From a virus: DNA of 22,754 nucleotides. Positions 19,915 to 22,754 of this stretch are shown piece after piece. The DNA is taken from IMG/VR virus record IMGVR_UViG_3300025282_000262, positions 1 through 22,754 of that record, one strand, 5' to 3'. Every line of letters starts with the position of its first letter. The first letter of the stretch is position 1. A model generated the notes under the pieces. The model was not told where the DNA came from and did not search any database. It saw only the letters and a program-made list of their open reading frames with translations. The position numbers and the translations under genes are program-made.

Positions 19915-21869
19915 GGCTCAACCAATGTGATTTGCGAATGACCTCTTTCATCATAGCCTGTATATTCCAAACCAGAAGCTGATGCTATATCTACATAGTA
20001 ATTACGGTCACCACCACTATCATCTCTAAATGTAAATTCAACTAGCTGTCTACTTTCTATAGCAGATATAAGATTATTCCGTAGCTCTTGAGGGGTCTTA
20101 CCTTTATATTCTTTAGAGAAGTCTACTGTTACTGAGTGGCCCCACTTAGATTCCAGTTTCTTTCTATACTCAAAGGTAAGAGATATAAGATCAGGAGATA
20201 ACTTCTTAGCTGCATCAGTATCAGAGTCTTCTCTACTAAGTGATACCTTAAATCGAATAGCCCTGAAAACTTTACCATTTAATACTGAGCTACTATCTCC
20301 AAAGTTAAACGTCTGTACGCCCTTCACAGCCCCCATAGTAGTGGAAGTTACATCGGTATCACCTGTCTGAATAGACAGAGAATTTTCTGCGTGATCTAAT
20401 TCATATTGAACAACTAGCTTTTCATTAGAGCTTAGATCGCTTGCTTCTACTTTTAATCTTAATGCCAGCTTATCAACTTCAACCTGTCCGGCATCGAACC
20501 AAGGAGTGTAATGATCTGCTGTCTTAGCGTATTCAAAATCTGCAAGCTGAGATGGATTAATAATGTCTGAAGCTATCTTCATATTGTATACATCATTATC
20601 AAATACCCACCATAATCTGTAATCGCCATGTGCATTACTAACATGAGTATCTAATATTGGTTTACCAGCATCAGGAGCATACCATTTAGTCTGCCATCCG
20701 ACTTCGTTATATCCGTATATACCACTCTTGCCTGTATCATTTGGCATAACAGGAGAACCGTGTCCGTGTTGCACGGCACTCCATTGGAAGTTACCAGTTA
20801 TAGCAGTAGAGGCAACAACTGGAGCAGTAGTAGCATCTACCATAGCTAGAAGCTCATTGTGAGATGCATCTAGGCGTTTAATAGTTCCTCTAGCCTCTGA
20901 GGGTAGCCCATCATCCTTGTCTGGTCCTACTGTAGTAATAACAGCATTGTTAGATCCATTAATATATTTATATATACCCAGACCAGCAGGAAAATATACC
21001 GAGTCTCTCCATCTTCTTGTTCCTATTCCATTATATGGATGGAATGGAAAGTCTACTTCAGTCTCTACCCATTTCGTATTAGTAGCATCATGAGCAAACA
21101 ATCCTACCTTTGTAGAGGCATAGATGATTGGATTGCCAGAAGAATCTCTGGCAATAAAGAGATCTGTTACATATCCGGCAGGAAGTGGGAGCAGTGCATC
21201 TGTAGTAGGAGACCCACTTGGAGAAGTAGCGTTATATAACTGACCAGCATTATTAATCCAGTACAGTTTATTGTCCCACCATGTCATATACTTTGCAGTA
21301 TGCGTAGTGTCAGCCGTCCACGATGCTCCGTCAGTACTGTATGTATATCCAGTAGTATGAGCAAAGATAATATATACAGTCCCTCCAAGATTAACCGTTA
21401 AGGTATCTGTTGCATTAGCACCAAGAGTAGCCACTACTGCCCAGACATCTGTAGCGGATGTGTACTTTAATACTTTATGGTCGCAACATGCGTATATGGA
21501 ATCACTAAGCTCACCAATAACTGCTGATGTTAATCCTGCTATAGCGTGAGCTGATGCAGCTAAAGTTCCATTTGATCCTGTCTTATTAGACAGAGGCGGT
21601 AATACCAGATGCCTTTTATATCTAAGCTGTGCTGTAGACCACCATGTTTTATCTACATCAACAGTCCCCTCCATCCTCTCAATACCAAGACCACCTCTCC
21701 AGTCTGCCCAAGATATGACAGATGCCCTTGTCTGTGAGTCTCTTGAGGTGTCACCGATAGTAACTTTAGGTGGATATAAAGAAGCTAATATAGCCTGTAT
21801 AGGTCTTGTAACAGGGTAGTGAACCCCATTTATAGATACTTCATTCTCTTCAATGACCGTTGCTACCAT
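19911..21869 (-). CDS. Phage tail/structural protein (652 aa)
   Basis: Start MVATVIEENEVSINGVHYPVTRPIQAIL. The middle is rich in Trp/Tyr/Asp/Gly turns (YSTDGASWTADTTHTAKYMTWWDNKLYWINNAGQLY), reminiscent of a beta-propeller. The C-terminal 60 residues (GHSVTVDFSKEYKGKTPQELRNNLISAIES...) are a separate alpha/beta domain. Baseplate hub, tail tip or receptor-binding component is likely. ATGA and TAATG overlaps with neighbours. Confidence 0.75.
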   Translation of the reverse strand: MVATVIEENEVSINGVHYPVTRPIQAILASLYPPKVTIGDTSRDSQTRASVISWADWRGGLGIERMEGTVDVDKTWWSTAQLRYKRHLVLPPLSNKTGSNGTLAASAHAIAGLTSAVIGELSDSIYACCDHKVLKYTSATDVWAVVATLGANATDTLTVNLGGTVYIIFAHTTGYTYSTDGASWTADTTHTAKYMTWWDNKLYWINNAGQLYNATSPSGSPTTDALLPLPAGYVTDLFIARDSSGNPIIYASTKVGLFAHDATNTKWVETEVDFPFHPYNGIGTRRWRDSVYFPAGLGIYKYINGSNNAVITTVGPDKDDGLPSEARGTIKRLDASHNELLAMVDATTAPVVASTAITGNFQWSAVQHGHGSPVMPNDTGKSGIYGYNEVGWQTKWYAPDAGKPILDTHVSNAHGDYRLWWVFDNDVYNMKIASDIINPSQLADFEYAKTADHYTPWFDAGQVEVDKLALRLKVEASDLSSNEKLVVQYELDHAENSLSIQTGDTDVTSTTMGAVKGVQTFNFGDSSSVLNGKVFRAIRFKVSLSREDSDTDAAKKLSPDLISLTFEYRKKLESKWGHSVTVDFSKEYKGKTPQELRNNLISAIESRQLVEFTFRDDSGGDRNYYVDIASASGLEYTGYDERGHSQITLVEP

Positions 21870-22753
21870 TACGATATAGTCCTAACGCCAACTAAGAATG
21901 GGAATGCTCGTTTATTCTGCTCTGACATTCCATAGTAGAACGCTGCTTGTTGTCTATTGTTATCTGGATCAGTAGCAGGGCCACCAGAGTTAGAGGACAA
22001 AGCTAAAGCAGTAGCTTTATTAATTACATATCCATCATCTACTTCACATGTAGCAGAGTCAGATGTTAAAACTGCTGGCTTGTCCCCACCCTTTAACTTT
22101 AATAGGTTATATCCTACAAATCTTATTCCATCTCTAGTGAATACAATATCTTGAGAAGCCTTATCAATACTCCATAGATGGGATGGAACATCAGTCCAAG
22201 TAGCCGAATCGTTTTGTACTACCTTTATATCATCAAGTCTTACTGTGCATGCCCCTAGATCTGAATCGTATTCAAGAGCAACAGCAGTGATAGCTGTATT
22301 AGATTCCGGGTTAGATAAAGCTACTCGACAATGAGTCCAAGTGTCTGCTGATAAAGCTGGAACATCAACCGATTCTAAAATCGTAGCTGCAGCTATAGTG
22401 ACAGTAGTTATAGCTGCATCATCAAGATGTATCTTAAGGTTTCCTGCTGACGTTGCTACTGTACTCTTAACCCAGAACTCTAGGTAGTCGTACTTACTAA
22501 TATCTTTAGCGGTAAAGGTATCTCCTGCTATATCTCCGGCACTACCTCCTATAGCAATAACAAACTTATTACTACCTGAACCCTGTACCTTATCCTCACT
22601 ATCTACAGATACATCAAAGTCTGAGTCTACACTGGAATCAAATACCGCATTACATTGATGAATTGAAGTCCAAGTAAACTTACTTCTGTATTGAACTTTA
22701 TTAATCATGGCAAAGTTGGTAGGTGTGTTGAACCTACCAATGTGCCCATTCAT
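21869..22753 (-). CDS. Phage structural protein (at least 294 aa, possibly cut by the window edge)
   Basis: An ATG stands at the very edge (22753) and the frame may extend beyond, so the true start is unknown. The middle reads like a carbohydrate-binding/jelly-roll domain (DSSVDSDFDVSVDSEDKVQGSG, KYDYLEFWVKSTVATSAGNLKIHLDD, DTWTHCRVALSNPES, GACTVRLDDIKVVQND), a shape common in phage tail tips. The C-terminus (MSEQNKRAFPFLVGVRTIS) is short. TAATG overlap with the next gene. Confidence 0.7.
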   Translation of the reverse strand: MNGHIGRFNTPTNFAMINKVQYRSKFTWTSIHQCNAVFDSSVDSDFDVSVDSEDKVQGSGSNKFVIAIGGSAGDIAGDTFTAKDISKYDYLEFWVKSTVATSAGNLKIHLDDAAITTVTIAAATILESVDVPALSADTWTHCRVALSNPESNTAITAVALEYDSDLGACTVRLDDIKVVQNDSATWTDVPSHLWSIDKASQDIVFTRDGIRFVGYNLLKLKGGDKPAVLTSDSATCEVDDGYVINKATALALSSNSGGPATDPDNNRQQAAFYYGMSEQNKRAFPFLVGVRTIS

Positions 22754-22754
22754 A

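Overview
The window is part of a tailed double-stranded DNA phage genome (Caudoviricetes), free or as a prophage. It is moderately AT-rich. Genes are packed with TAATG/ATGA overlaps and mostly have good Shine-Dalgarno (SD) sites, so the host is a bacterium; I cannot name it. The tail-fibre style (repeats such as ELNLIDGG and SSHNVGG) resembles uncultured aquatic phages. No integrase, DNA polymerase or tRNA is visible.

Layout. (1) 1-2734, leftward packaging block: small terminase, a 15-residue Cys/Lys peptide, a holin-like membrane protein, a 36-residue Lys-rich protein, large terminase and the first 48 codons of a probable portal gene. (2) 2729-3096, divergent control region: a leftward promoter with a 20-bp inverted repeat over its spacer and -10, a dispersed palindrome, AT-rich inverted repeats, a G-quadruplex-prone tract and two hairpins. 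It is the best origin or control-hub candidate here. (3) 3097-10587, rightward accessory/early block: small unknown proteins, two copies of an intergenic RNA-like element, a terminator, a free-standing phosphohistidine swivel domain, a SprT-like protein without the catalytic Glu, a large unknown protein, a Cys-dependent phosphatase, a zinc-ribbon protein, a free-standing ATP-grasp domain of the PPDK/PEP-synthase type and a small excisionase-like HTH protein. (4) 15432-10568, leftward recombination block: HTH regulator, Zn protein, RecT/Bet annealase with zinc-binding tail, Holliday-junction-resolvase-like nuclease, Cas4/RecB-like nuclease and RecA/RepA-like ATPase. It carries an intrinsic terminator inside its last ORF. 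(5) 15120-15203, a rightward ~80-nt small RNA with its own promoter and terminator. (6) 22754-15495, leftward tail/structural block, which would join block 1 if the genome is circular or circularly permuted.

Main novelties. A 16-bp palindrome, TTGAGTTTAAACTCAA, occurs eight times with at least 14/16 identity, about every 2 kb from 1.4 to 15.5 kb, in genes of both strands and beside promoters. It looks like a genome-wide operator, stoperator or segregation site. An ATP-to-histidine phosphotransfer enzyme is split into two small genes 3.5 kb apart, with no acceptor domain, in a co-directional cluster with a phosphatase. The small RNA presents an anti-SD loop, and some of its stem pairs exist only in the + strand RNA. 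Function calls come from motif reading only; no database search was run.
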